NCBI GenBank assembly: GCA_910587485.1
Contig: CAJUKN010000006.1
Span: 122,450-186,449, forward strand
Length of the DNA: 64,000 bases
From: an uncultured Lachnospira sp.
GTDB taxonomy: Bacteria > Bacillota > Clostridia > Lachnospirales > Lachnospiraceae
Direction of reading: 5' to 3'
The notes beneath the pieces were generated by a model. It was not told the origin of the DNA. It saw nothing but the letters and a program-made list of their open reading frames with translations, and made no database searches. Positions 37,901 through 46,458 of the stretch are shown here, piece by piece. Both the position numbers and the translations under genes were made by a program. Each line of letters begins with the position of its first letter. The stretch's first letter is position 1.

Positions 37901-38791
37901 AGTAACCATAGTGCAGCAATAACAAAAGATGGAAGTTTATACTTATGGGGAGTTAATGGAGATGGGCGATTAGGAAATGGGACATGGTATAGTAGTAGTA
38001 CTCCAATAAAGATAATGGACAACGTGAAACTCCCATCTTCTAAGTTTTCCACACAACAAACTACACTTAGCAAACAAATGTATGCTCCAACTACTTATAA
38101 TATGCCTACCTTAACAGATAACCAGATAATGCCAACAACTTTAAACACTACATCATCTAGTTTTACAAACCTAACACCTAACATAGAATATATGCTTTAC
38201 ATTGTTAAGTCTGATGAAACTGGAAAAGATGTGTCATCTATTGATGATATATTATTTACTGACAATATTTTATACATTAATCAAGGCAAGGCAGATGAAA
38301 ATGGAAATTTAGCATTTGATTTTAACAATAAAACAGAATGGACAAATGTAAAAGTATTATTGATAGGTGGTAATGGTGATGGAAATATTACATTAGACGA
38401 TGTAGAACTAACTTGTAGTATTGCACCAAAAACGACAGTAGAACAACTAAAAGAAAAATTACATAAGCGATTTCAATTAGTAGATAGTGATAATGTTGAA
38501 ATTACAGATAACAAATCATTTATTCAATCAGGAAATATCCTTTGTTTGTTTGATTCAAAAGGAGAAATTGCAAAAAGATATACAATCTGTATAATAGGTG
38601 ATGTCAATAGAGATGGCATTATTAATATACAAGATGCTGTTATTTTAAAGAGACGTCTTGCAGGATATTCCGATTTAAGATTAAGTGAAAAGGCAAGCGA
38701 TATTAATGGTGATGGTATTCTTAATATTCAAGATGCTGTCATCTTGCTTAAATATTGTGCAGGAATGAATGTACAGCTTGGAAAACAATAA
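34916..38791 (+). CDS. Secreted RCC1-repeat protein with C-terminal dockerin
   Basis: A 1,291-residue exported protein. After a basic signal peptide (MKKFKKRIFAIVLTITMI) come about 550 residues with no named domain, rich in beta structure. A carboxypeptidase-regulatory/PEGA-like domain follows (about 583-662). Next are seven RCC1-type propeller repeats (about 695-1038), each close to VSLGSNHSAAITKDGSLYLW. It ends with a type I dockerin (about 1227-1285: GDVNRDGIINIQDAVILKRR and SDINGDGILNIQDAVILLKY). Seven RCC1 blades would form one closed propeller for protein or sugar binding. The start is the ATG after AAAGGA at 34916; an ATG 11 codons earlier lacks a ribosome site. A strong terminator follows. 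Confidence 0.85.
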   Translation: MKKFKKRIFAIVLTITMIINPSLVQWAVGDGDMQEVYAQENVIESVSMGQEQLEVSGNNGVGSLLAKEINGELTEQQENQGYTIFDVTVEGKMATVSLDVIEDCRLIAGIYSENGKDLLASGVVDVEKTAKDAVVTLETQEMPQYFLVKAFLVDETMAPLCSVYQSELYTKEMQEFLTKTTDDFEQNNVLNLDEDKTNNFAVYKDSVKKIEKENNKNIVVSANDETGVYVLENIDSTIKNLKNGDIFAYTYDGQELIVKVDSVVVNGKTATIYSQETSLDEVFDYVKIDNTGDLSNATVDTSNLDEDVVYNGLVEGTNEAEVYSEEGIMPMIEVEGKHGVELSYTLKEKKLGNDDDSVKVSGGLKINVQTKVKAYITLSYQYLEFKLDYSVKVSVKGEGKGTYKKELGSIKKSLGFGVSLKFTPTFITRLDATIEYSGKLSAAMGFKYSSKNGFGDNSSTPKVDTQLKAEGTIFVGISFEPKLIVFSDKVAKASLEAEVGAELKATTDSKNGNTKNVKHECNWRECIDGDISAKAKISAKVKFLDRDKWSFSVKLLDINCKICDFYYSLTFADYGLKECPHFKYKVNVDVCDSDEQKLENVKIVVDGHEYETDDKGHAEFFVNDGNIIFTFSKTGYETYKKEVKINSKVIELDKKPKEISVKLIKEKGGTGDSGDEENDKNPDNEQEKLKIQSQTVSLGNNHSAAITEDGSLYLWGNGNWGQLGDGTGKHNNIPIKIMDNIASVSLGSNHSAAITKDGSLYLWGWNSHGELGNGTTEVSRTPIKIMDNVASVSLGSNHSAAITKDGSLYLWGNNSIGELGNGTGGEDVKSLIPIKIMDNVENVSLGNQYSAAITKDGSLYLWGNGNFGQLGDGTTWFRTIPKKIMDNVVSVSLGYAHSAAITKDGSLYLWGNNNYGQLGDGTIKNSSTPKKIMDNVVSVSLGGTDYYSSHSAAIAKDGSLYLWGYNNGGQLGNGTTKNSSIPKKIMDNVASVSLGSNHSAAITKDGSLYLWGVNGDGRLGNGTWYSSSTPIKIMDNVKLPSSKFSTQQTTLSKQMYAPTTYNMPTLTDNQIMPTTLNTTSSSFTNLTPNIEYMLYIVKSDETGKDVSSIDDILFTDNILYINQGKADENGNLAFDFNNKTEWTNVKVLLIGGNGDGNITLDDVELTCSIAPKTTVEQLKEKLHKRFQLVDSDNVEITDNKSFIQSGNILCLFDSKGEIAKRYTICIIGDVNRDGIINIQDAVILKRRLAGYSDLRLSEKASDINGDGILNIQDAVILLKYCAGMNVQLGKQ
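36999..38030 (+). repeat. Seven tandem RCC1-coding repeats
   Basis: Units of about 135-165 bases are highly similar at DNA level, including near-identical runs such as AAAGATGGAAGTTTATATTT. This is prone to recombination that changes copy number. Confidence 0.85.
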
Positions 38792-38820
38792 TAAACAGCC
38801 TAATCATGTCTTGATATTAT

Positions 38821-38872
38821 AAAAGAAAAATCCTTCAACTATATTAAAATATGGTTGAGGGATTTTTCTTTT
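38821..38872. terminator. Strong bidirectional terminator after the RCC1/dockerin gene
   Basis: A 19-pair stem (38821-38839 with 38854-38872, one G-U pair), A-rich on the left and T-rich on the right. Confidence 0.9.
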
Positions 38873-39256
38873 GTGTCAGATAAATATTTACAATTTGTTT
38901 TGTTGCTTGTTCATAACCTTATTTATATTTTATAGTATTTTGGCAGTAGCTTAGACTTCTGCTAAAATAGATAAATTAAACTTTGACTTAATAAGTAGGA
39001 AAAGTTCTTAATGGTAGGCAAGTGAATACTAGCAATCCGCTTAACTATAAGGTTAAATAAATTTGAAAATGAATTTGATAGTACAACTATTATTTTTATT
39101 ATAAAATTTTTATTTTTAATATTGACTTTTATACAATACTGTTATATATTTAATATATAAATAATATTTGTGTAAAATATATATAATTTGCATTACTTGA
39201 ACTTGTAATAAAGAAATGATATGATAAAACCATCAAGCAGAAAAGGATAAAGTATA

Positions 39257-39484
39257 GCAAATATATATGATGGGGCATTTCGTACAATTCTAAATGATTG
39301 TTGAAAATGGATTATTCTTCTAGTCAATCAGATTTTTGGAGAGGACTATACAGGACATGAAGAAATCCAGTTTCTTCCAAATGAACATTTTTTAGACCAA
39401 CAGGACAAGACGAATAAAGAACGAATAACAGACACAAATGGAAGTAGAACAGCTTACAGAATTTCAAAAAATGTGAAACAGTAG
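39257..39484 (+). pseudogene. Dead copy of an Rpn-family nuclease gene
   Basis: One frame reads ANIYDGAFRTILNDC, a TGA, then KWIILLVNQIFGEDYTGHEE and FLPNEHFLDQQDKTNKERI, before losing similarity after TDTNGS. This is the N-terminal quarter of the Rpn/PD-(D/E)XK family, with an in-frame stop and a lost C-terminus. It lies 70 bases upstream of an intact relative. The rest of 38792-39556 holds a terminator and AT-rich DNA. Confidence 0.75.
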
Positions 39485-39556
39485 AAAGACAGCAAAGTAG
39501 AACGAAAATATATATCTAATGAAAAATAATATATAAGATAAAAAACAGGAGAAATT

Positions 39557-40711
39557 ATGAATAGTACAAAAGATATCTATCAAAATCTTTCAGATATCAA
39601 CACAAATACGCCATATGATGATGTTTTTAGGACGCTTTTAGTTGATTGCACAAGATTTATTATTCCAATCATTAATGAAGTATTTGGAGAACATTATACA
39701 GGAGAAGAAACGATTATTCATCATTCAGATTATCACTTTATACAAGGTGTAAATGAAAGAAAAACAAAGATAGAGTCCGATTCTAATATTACATTAATAG
39801 GAATTGATAGTAAACATTATCATTTTGAATGCCAAAGCAATAGTGATGGAACGATGATTGTGCGAATGTTTGAATATGATTCACAAATTGCTATAGAACA
39901 TGGAATCGTAGAAGGAAATGTGTTTGAAGTGGAATTTCCTCATTCAGCAGTATTATATTTAAGACATAATAAAAATACACCTGATTATTATACCATTAAA
40001 ATTAAGGCAGGAACAAAATCGTTATCTTACGCTATTCCAGTATTAAAAGTACAACAATATGGAATTGAGGAATTGTTTGAAAAAAGGTTGTATTTTTTAA
40101 TACCATTTCACATCTTTACATATGAAAAAGAATTTAAGCAAATCAATAATAATACAGAAAAAATGGAAAATTTGAGGAAAATATATGAACAGATATGTAA
40201 GAAACTTGAGTTGGAATATAATAGAGGAAATATTAGTGGATATGAAAGAAACACAGTGATAGATTTATCCGTATCCGTTGTGAGAAGTATAGCAAGAAAA
40301 TATGAAACCATACGAAAGGAAATAGGTGAATATATGGGAGGAAAAGTGTTAAATTATCCAACAAAAGAAATTTATAATCGAGCTAAAGAAGAAGGATTAA
40401 AAGAAGGATTAAAAGAGGGATTAAAAGAAGGATTAAAAGAAGGATTAAAAGAAGGAAAAAAAGAAGGGTTAAAAGAAGGAGAAGAAAAAGGATTAAGAGA
40501 AGGTCATCAAGAAGGACGTTCAATAGAGATGTCTAATATCATAGCTGTTATACGAAAGAAATTGATTAAAGGAATGACAATTGAAGATATTACAGACTTA
40601 TTGGAGATGGATTTTGAATATGTAAGTCGGGTGGCAAATTTAATAATAGAGAATCCTCAAAAGAGCGATTTAGAAATAGCAAAAATTATATGTAAGATAG
40701 ATGAACAGTGA
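39557..40711 (+). CDS. Rpn-family recombination-promoting nuclease / putative transposase
   Basis: A 384-residue protein. Residues about 18-180 form the PD-(D/E)XK nuclease-like domain: PYDDVFRTLLVDCTRF, IINEVFGEHYTGEE, and the core HYHFECQSNSDGTM with acidic and glutamate residues. The C-terminal part has a run of six or more G-L-K-E units (about 278-315) and a helical end. Rpn proteins promote recombination in E. coli, and the repeated tail is typical of this family in clostridia. Two dead relatives are in the window. The ribosome site CAGGAGAA is clear; a terminator follows at 40750. Confidence 0.82.
   Translation: MNSTKDIYQNLSDINTNTPYDDVFRTLLVDCTRFIIPIINEVFGEHYTGEETIIHHSDYHFIQGVNERKTKIESDSNITLIGIDSKHYHFECQSNSDGTMIVRMFEYDSQIAIEHGIVEGNVFEVEFPHSAVLYLRHNKNTPDYYTIKIKAGTKSLSYAIPVLKVQQYGIEELFEKRLYFLIPFHIFTYEKEFKQINNNTEKMENLRKIYEQICKKLELEYNRGNISGYERNTVIDLSVSVVRSIARKYETIRKEIGEYMGGKVLNYPTKEIYNRAKEEGLKEGLKEGLKEGLKEGLKEGKKEGLKEGEEKGLREGHQEGRSIEMSNIIAVIRKKLIKGMTIEDITDLLEMDFEYVSRVANLIIENPQKSDLEIAKIICKIDEQ
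40385..40490 (+). repeat. 12-base tandem repeat coding for G-L-K-E
   Basis: Units close to GAAGGATTAAAA repeat about seven times in frame. It is a likely site of length variation. Confidence 0.8.
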
Positions 40712-40749
40712 ATAGTCAAGCCTAATTCTTCCTGATGAAATTAAACAAC

Positions 40750-40774
40750 GGATGCCAAGCTTTGCAAGGCATCC
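40750..40774. terminator. Terminator after the Rpn-family gene
   Basis: GGATGCC (40750-40756) pairs with GGCATCC (40768-40774), with an inner GC/GC pair. It lies between convergent genes. Confidence 0.6.
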
Positions 40775-40824
40775 TTATGCAAATTAAAAAATATAAAGAT
40801 TAAAAAATATTTTTAAGTAAAAAT

Positions 40825-42075
40825 TTAAAAATCAACCTGTTGTATCGAGCCAGCTTCGCCATTTTCGTGAAGATATATGCCTGTGCTGCGTACCTGCCCT
40901 ACAAGTTTTTGGTCATCATCTTTTAAAGAAAATTCTGTCTTGGAACTGCCAAGATAGATTGCGCCGACATCTGCTTCCTTTAATGACAGCAAACGTTCTT
41001 TTCCGTCACTATCTCGAACCCATACTTTCAGTTTACTGTAAATTTCATCTGCTTCATCAATCCACCCATTTCCGTCTGAGTCGTATGCGGCAAGTTCTTT
41101 AAATCCGTTGCCAGTGTTTGGTCCAAATAACTCACTGCCATCATTAATAATGCCATCGTTATTTTTATCCAATGCAAGATAACCGCTTCCAGAATTTAAT
41201 TGTGCAATTTCTTCCTTTTTTCCATCACAGTCTAAATCAAAGAAAAATGTCTGGTCGCTGACGGTTGTAGGATTGCTGTCTAAGTTAATCACTAAAGGGT
41301 CTGTAAGAATTTGAGGATAGGTTTCTACATAGCTTAATTGATTGTACTCTGTAAATGAGCGCGACATTTCAACATTTAATCCAAATTTGATTTCTCTGCC
41401 ATCGGCAGTAACAACTGTTCCTTCACCATTAAATTTTGTACATTCCTTTTCTTCATAAAAAGAAGAATAGCCATGTTCAATGGTTAAAACAGAAGGAGAA
41501 AGACTGTTTGTAAGAACTAAAGAATTGTCATTATTAAAATTTTTCTGATAATTCCTGTAGGCATAACTGTCTTCAAAGCCTCCTCGAAAACGTAATCTTT
41601 TAAGAATATCCATTAAAGTTGAAAATAGTCGGTTAGAAACTTCATTATAGGTATTTCTTAGATTTAATAAAGCTTCTTCTTGTGTCGTTTGATTGGTAAC
41701 TTCAGAATTAGTATTATCTGAAATTTCTTTGTTGTCAGAAACTTCTTGATTGTTAGAGGTTTGGTCTGTATTAGAGTTTCTGTCATTGAGTACATTGCCA
41801 TAGGCGTTTAAAAGTACTCCTTTTTTGGCATAAGAAAACACACCATACATCATAGAATCGGAAGATTGATGACTTTCATATTGAGAATAATAAGAATCGG
41901 AATCTTCATTGTTTTTGTAAGCTTCATTTATAATGTATTTGTTTGTGAGTTTTCTGCCAAATGTTTGAGTAGTTGCACTCATACCAGCATGGGTTGAGGT
42001 GTAGTTGCTTTGAGCAGAGTAATTTGAGTAGGTTCTGCTTGAAGCAAGGTTTACTTTACTTTTTTCAATTATCAT
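40825..42075 (-). CDS. EF-hand-like calcium-binding protein
   Basis: A 416-residue protein with no signal peptide or membrane segment. A Ser/Asn/Thr-rich low-complexity N-terminal half (for example DNKEISDNTNSEVTNQTTQE) leads to three acidic calcium-loop-like motifs near residues 280-335: DLDCDGKKEEI, DKNNDGIINDGSELFG and DSDGNGWIDEAD. The rest is beta-rich. Such proteins in Lachnospiraceae are often annotated as hypothetical and some are probably surface located. The start is the ATG five bases after GGAGG (42075). Function is unknown. Confidence 0.65.
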   Translation of the reverse strand: MIIEKSKVNLASSRTYSNYSAQSNYTSTHAGMSATTQTFGRKLTNKYIINEAYKNNEDSDSYYSQYESHQSSDSMMYGVFSYAKKGVLLNAYGNVLNDRNSNTDQTSNNQEVSDNKEISDNTNSEVTNQTTQEEALLNLRNTYNEVSNRLFSTLMDILKRLRFRGGFEDSYAYRNYQKNFNNDNSLVLTNSLSPSVLTIEHGYSSFYEEKECTKFNGEGTVVTADGREIKFGLNVEMSRSFTEYNQLSYVETYPQILTDPLVINLDSNPTTVSDQTFFFDLDCDGKKEEIAQLNSGSGYLALDKNNDGIINDGSELFGPNTGNGFKELAAYDSDGNGWIDEADEIYSKLKVWVRDSDGKERLLSLKEADVGAIYLGSSKTEFSLKDDDQKLVGQVRSTGIYLHENGEAGSIQQVDF

Positions 42076-42348
42076 TTTGACCTCCATAAATGATTACAGC
42101 AATGAACACATTTATAAGGTAGTACATAATGTAAATAATTATTAAGAACACTAATAATATCGGCAATATTTGGAAAATATTTATGGGTTATCTTTTATAA
42201 AAATAGTTTATGAAAGTACTTGCTATTTTGATAGGCATGATTTACTATTAAATATGGAAGATTTAGGCAGTCAGCTATGCCATTGCAGGTTTGTTGATTG
42301 CAGTCGGACAACTATAAAAACCGTTTTAGAACGGGAATGGAGGTATTT

Positions 42349-43950
42349 ATGTGGAGTGCAGATTTAGGTAATGGCAAGTATCGCAATCCGATTCTTTATG
42401 CCGATTATTCGGACCCAGATGTAGTGAGGGTTGGCGAAGATTATTATATGATAGCATCAAGTTTTAGCAATTCGCCAGCAATACCTTTGTTACATTCAAA
42501 AGACCTTGTAAATTGGAAGGTTGTCAATTATGTATTGAAACATGTGCCAGAATTTCGATATAGAAATCCTATTCATGGCTGTGGTGTATGGGCGCCATCA
42601 ATTCGATACCATGAAGGTACATATTATGTATGTCTTCCTATGCCTGATGAAGGGATTTATATGACAACAGCAAAGGACCCACTTGGAGAGTGGAGTACTC
42701 CTGTTAATATAAGACCAAAAGCAGGTTGGATAGACCCATGTCCATTTTGGGACGATGACGGAAAGGCATATCTTGTCGCAGGTGTGGCAAAAAGTAGAAT
42801 TGGTTATAAGAGCGTTTTGCATATGGTAGAGATGCAGCCTGACGGTATGGGACTTATCGGTGAGGAAGTAAAGATATTTGATGGAAATTTAAATGACCAA
42901 GTTACGATTGAAGGACCAAAGTTACATAAAAAAGATGGCTGGTATTATATCTTTGCTCCTGCAGGCGGCGTTAAGACTGGTTGGCAGACTGTTCTGCGTT
43001 CAAAGAATATCTTTGGACCATATGAATATAAAGTTGTTATGAGACAGGGCGATTCACCAGTTAATGGACCTCATCAAGGAGCTTGGGTAGATACAGTTAC
43101 AGGTGAAGACTGGTTTATTCATTTTCAAGATGTATATGCGTGTGGCAGAATCACACATTTACAGCCTATGCACTGGGAAAATGGCTGGCCTATTATTGGT
43201 GTTAATAAAGAAGGCAATGATTATGGTGAGCCTGTTATGGAATACACAAAGCCAAATGTAGGTGAAGTTTCACAGGAAGTATGTGAGCCTGATGCAAGTG
43301 ATGATTTTACAGGTGATAAGTTAGGACTTCAGTGGCAGTTTAATGCAAATTATGAAGATAGTTGGTATGATATGACAGGAGCTGGCATTAAACTTAATGC
43401 AGTTAATGCAGTTAAAACAAGACCTTTAGGAGATATAAGAAATCTTCTTCTTCAAAAATGGCCTGCACCAGAATTTACATGTGTTACAACAATGGACATT
43501 AGTGGATTAAAAGATGGAGACACAGCAGGCGTTATTTCACTTGGTATGGAATACGCTGCAATTACACTTCAAAAATGTGATGAAGGGTATGCTGTAAAAC
43601 ATGTAAAAGGTGTTCAAAATTTTGATTGTGATATGCCTTACACAGATGAATATATCAATCAAGTATGTACATTTTCTGCTGATACAAAAAAAGTATATTT
43701 TAAATATACAGTAAAAGTAGTAGAGCATAGGGACCATGACGAATTAGGCTTAACTGTAAAAAATGTACCACATGAGGATATAACAATCGAGATAAGCACA
43801 GATGGAAAAGAGTATAACCATGCTTTAACGATTCATGCAAAGGCAGGACGTTGGGTTGGTGTTAAAAATGGACCATTTATCAGACATGATTCCGATGTGA
43901 AGGAAGATGGTGGATATATTGTTGTTGAAAAGGTAGAATATACAAATTAA
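42349..43950 (+). CDS. GH43 family beta-xylosidase/arabinofuranosidase-like enzyme
   Basis: A 533-residue glycoside hydrolase. The five-bladed propeller has the opening RNPILYADYSDPDVVRVG with the catalytic-base aspartate, AGWIDPCPFWDDDG with the pKa-modulating aspartate, and the acid glutamate in TIEGPKL. A C-terminal beta-sandwich (from about residue 330, SDDFTGDKLGLQWQFNANY) is usual in this group. There is no signal peptide, so it acts on imported oligosaccharides from xylan, arabinan or pectin side chains. The start is the ATG seven bases after GGAGG at 42349. A large hairpin follows the stop. Confidence 0.9.
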   Translation: MWSADLGNGKYRNPILYADYSDPDVVRVGEDYYMIASSFSNSPAIPLLHSKDLVNWKVVNYVLKHVPEFRYRNPIHGCGVWAPSIRYHEGTYYVCLPMPDEGIYMTTAKDPLGEWSTPVNIRPKAGWIDPCPFWDDDGKAYLVAGVAKSRIGYKSVLHMVEMQPDGMGLIGEEVKIFDGNLNDQVTIEGPKLHKKDGWYYIFAPAGGVKTGWQTVLRSKNIFGPYEYKVVMRQGDSPVNGPHQGAWVDTVTGEDWFIHFQDVYACGRITHLQPMHWENGWPIIGVNKEGNDYGEPVMEYTKPNVGEVSQEVCEPDASDDFTGDKLGLQWQFNANYEDSWYDMTGAGIKLNAVNAVKTRPLGDIRNLLLQKWPAPEFTCVTTMDISGLKDGDTAGVISLGMEYAAITLQKCDEGYAVKHVKGVQNFDCDMPYTDEYINQVCTFSADTKKVYFKYTVKVVEHRDHDELGLTVKNVPHEDITIEISTDGKEYNHALTIHAKAGRWVGVKNGPFIRHDSDVKEDGGYIVVEKVEYTN

Positions 43951-43997
43951 AAATAAAAAGTGATTGTTTTACTACTCAAAATATAAATTGAACAATA

Positions 43998-44088
43998 GGA
44001 CTGTCGCATAAAGAAAATCATATATAATATATTGTACAATATATTATCAAACAATATCTTATATATTTAATCGTTCATGCGACAGTCC
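43998..44088. terminator. Long inverted repeat with GGACTGTCGCAT ends
   Basis: A perfect 12-base stem (43998-44009 with 44077-44088) encloses an AT-rich loop with further self-complementarity. It acts as terminator between two convergent genes. A relative with similar ends is at 60470-60563. Confidence 0.7.
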
Positions 44089-44178
44089 CATTTTTAGCCT
44101 CCATGCTGCGACTAATTTTTAGAAGCAGCTAGATGGTTTAAGCAAGCAGCGCAGTGGATTGCAAATATCCGCTTTGAC
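44089..44178 (-). repeat. Mosaic repeat R4: two-hairpin family joined to the inverted SD-ATG module
   Basis: Read on the minus strand it starts GTCAAAGCGGATATTTGC, passes CTGCTTGCTTAAACCATC, and ends with CTAAAAATTAGTC and ATGGAGGCTAAAAATG. It is the fullest example of the joined element. Confidence 0.65.
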
Positions 44179-44194
44179 AAAGAAGATATTTTTC

Positions 44195-45427
44195 TTATGA
44201 CCAGTAAGTAAAAAATACATGGTCGCCTATTTTTAATTTATCATCATCAATAGAGCCTCGGTATCCAATAAAATAAAGCGCATCTACATTGGTATTACCA
44301 TTTAAGGCATCTTGAGCCGCCCTTCTGCAGTCATCACATGCGCCTCTTGATAAAACAACAGCAAAACGACCACTGGCAACAGGTGAAAATTGACCCGGTG
44401 AATAGATAACCTCAGAGATGGAATTAGCAAAACGGGGGTTGTTCATTCGATTAATAATAACACTAGCAACAGCAAGTCTGCCCTCATAAGGCTGATTTCC
44501 AGCCTCACATTCAATAATAGCAGCAAGCATATCAAGGTCACTGGCAGAATGATTGATAGCAATGCCATTTCCTGTGACATAAGCACCATTATTTCCAGAA
44601 TGATTTACTCCATTTTGAGAACCTTGTTGAGAATATTTTATCTCCTCTGCAATTCGTTCTTGTTCTAATTGTTTTTCATATTCTAAAGCAAGCTGTTCAA
44701 ATTTTTCAATATCTTCACTAGATTGTGATAATTCCTTTTGGTTATTTGCTATAAGAGCAGATAACTTTGCACTTTCGGTCTCTGCTTCTTTATAGAGTTC
44801 TTGTAAAGATGACATATCGGCTGCTAGAGTATCATTAGCGGCTTTCATCTCATTAACCATTGTATTCATATGAGCTAACATATCATGGTCGTAAGTTGAA
44901 ATTTGAATAGCATATTCTGTTTTTGCAAGAAAATCAGACAAATTGCTAGAATGAAATAATACGTCCATAAAATTAGAATTTCCATTTTCGTACATATATT
45001 GTATACGAAGCTTCATTGCTTGATATTGCTTTGCAATTTCTTTGTCTAACTCATCAATTTGCCCTTCTACTTCATTAATCTGTTCCTGTTTTTCTTGAAT
45101 TTGCTTTTGCAGACCATAAATGCGATTGTCAACAAGCTGCATTTGGTTACTTAAATTAGAATATTCATCCGATAATTCAGCCTGTTTTTTTCTCAATTCG
45201 GCAATCGTATTGTTTGTCTCGTCTAGTTTGGATTGCGTGTTGGCATTGACACCAGTTACAATTAGGTTTAATGTACAAGAAACCGTTAGAATAAATGAAA
45301 ATATGCCAATACATAGGTATGTTATAAAAGCGGACTTTTTCATTCGTATGGGATAAAAGGCAAACTCATAAAGTGCATGGTTTGGTTTTTGATTTTGGTG
45401 GTTAAAATATTTACAATATCGTTTCAA
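44195..45427 (-). CDS. Coiled-coil cell-wall hydrolase (SleB-like domain)
   Basis: A 410-residue exported protein. One membrane segment or signal anchor lies at about 31-57. A long coiled coil follows (about 65-270, heptads such as IQEKQEQINEVEGQIDELDK). The C-terminal hydrolase_2/SleB-type domain is seen in ECEAGNQPYEGRLAVASVI and NRMNNPRF. It is related to spore-cortex hydrolase SleB but with a PcsB/CwlO-like coiled coil, so it more likely acts in peptidoglycan remodelling, possibly gated by the coiled coil (inference). The best start is a TTG seven bases after GAGG; an ATG 28 codons in is an alternative. Confidence 0.82.
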   Translation of the reverse strand: MKRYCKYFNHQNQKPNHALYEFAFYPIRMKKSAFITYLCIGIFSFILTVSCTLNLIVTGVNANTQSKLDETNNTIAELRKKQAELSDEYSNLSNQMQLVDNRIYGLQKQIQEKQEQINEVEGQIDELDKEIAKQYQAMKLRIQYMYENGNSNFMDVLFHSSNLSDFLAKTEYAIQISTYDHDMLAHMNTMVNEMKAANDTLAADMSSLQELYKEAETESAKLSALIANNQKELSQSSEDIEKFEQLALEYEKQLEQERIAEEIKYSQQGSQNGVNHSGNNGAYVTGNGIAINHSASDLDMLAAIIECEAGNQPYEGRLAVASVIINRMNNPRFANSISEVIYSPGQFSPVASGRFAVVLSRGACDDCRRAAQDALNGNTNVDALYFIGYRGSIDDDKLKIGDHVFFTYWS

Positions 45428-45660
45428 TGGAATACCTCATGTTTATATTATTCGTTAAAAAGTCTGTTGTAAAAATTAATAAATCTTAATATAGTATAAA
45501 TTCTAGTTACTTAAATTGCAAGCAAACTTATTTCGTGGTATGATAGCCGAAATAGTCAAATGGTTATAATTACATTATTGACACTTTTATCCTATTTAAT
45601 AAGAATAATCGTGTGAAAAATAAATTATTTTACAAGTGATTTTTTATATTTAAAATAGTT

Positions 45661-46458
45661 ATGAAAATGGAGTGTATAATAGAATATATGCAGAGAGAGA
45701 TTAAGTCATACGCATACAGTGAACAGAGAGAATTAAAAGAAATCAATATTTTGCAGACTGTAAAGTCGATTGGAGCGCATGCGTTTTATAATTGTCGAAA
45801 TTTGCGAAAAATCTCATTATATGATGGAATTGTAGATATTGGCGATGGAGCGTTTAAAAATTGTTATTTATTAAAAGAAATTGATATTGTTCGCATAACA
45901 AATCATACGAAAACTCTTAAAGGAATATTGTCTGAGGTCAATAATGAATTGACTGTCACCATACATTATAATGATGGTATATCAAAACTAATTTTTCCGT
46001 ATTATTTATATAATTATGAAGAAAATACACCAGCAAGAATAGTCAATCAGATTACAGAAGGCAGCGGGATACAGTATAGAGAGTGTATTATGGGAGAAGA
46101 TATTGATTATGTTCAATATGATAAATTGTTTGAATCTGGACAGCATATTGATATATTGGATTCGGCATGGAAAATAGCTTGTGTTCGTTTAAAATATCCA
46201 TATAAGCTTTCCAATACAGCAAAACAGCAATATACCTCTTATCTTGAAAAAGAATGTGTCCATCTTATTAACAATATGGTTGAGTTGGAAAAACTAAATG
46301 AGTTAAAAATGTTGTTGGATATGGATATTTGCAGCCAAGATAATTTAAAGGAATGTATTGATAATGCTAGAGCAAATGCACAAATGGAGGGTTTGGGAAT
46401 TTTGTTAGCTTATCAGAAGGAAAAATATGGAACAGTTAGGAAAAAATTTGAATGGTAA
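45661..46458 (+). CDS. BspA-type LRR protein, first gene of a LRR-VWA-MoxR operon
   Basis: A 265-residue soluble protein without signal peptide. The N-terminal part (about 10-85) is a short LRR_5/BspA repeat unit (TVKSIGAHAFYNCRNLRKIS and GIVDIGDGAFKNCYLLKEID). The C-terminal half is helical and unrecognised (DILDSAWKIACVRLKYPYKL). Its end overlaps the next gene by 32 bases, and that gene's ribosome site GAAGGA lies inside this one, so the two are translationally coupled. A cytoplasmic LRR next to a VWA/MoxR pair suggests a substrate-recognition adaptor; this is inference. No good ribosome site precedes the chosen ATG. Confidence 0.7.
   Translation: MKMECIIEYMQREIKSYAYSEQRELKEINILQTVKSIGAHAFYNCRNLRKISLYDGIVDIGDGAFKNCYLLKEIDIVRITNHTKTLKGILSEVNNELTVTIHYNDGISKLIFPYYLYNYEENTPARIVNQITEGSGIQYRECIMGEDIDYVQYDKLFESGQHIDILDSAWKIACVRLKYPYKLSNTAKQQYTSYLEKECVHLINNMVELEKLNELKMLLDMDICSQDNLKECIDNARANAQMEGLGILLAYQKEKYGTVRKKFEW

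Noticed and set aside
37005..38030. CRISPR-like periodicity
   Set aside because: The units are coding RCC1 repeats in one open frame.
36897..38073. Minus-strand frames of 70-124 codons opposite the RCC1 repeats
   Set aside because: They are antisense shadows of the tandem repeats and repeat with the same period.
38940..39065. A further copy of the two-hairpin repeat (contains AGCAATCCGCTTAACT)
   Set aside because: Only a few words match and the order is different; too weak to count.
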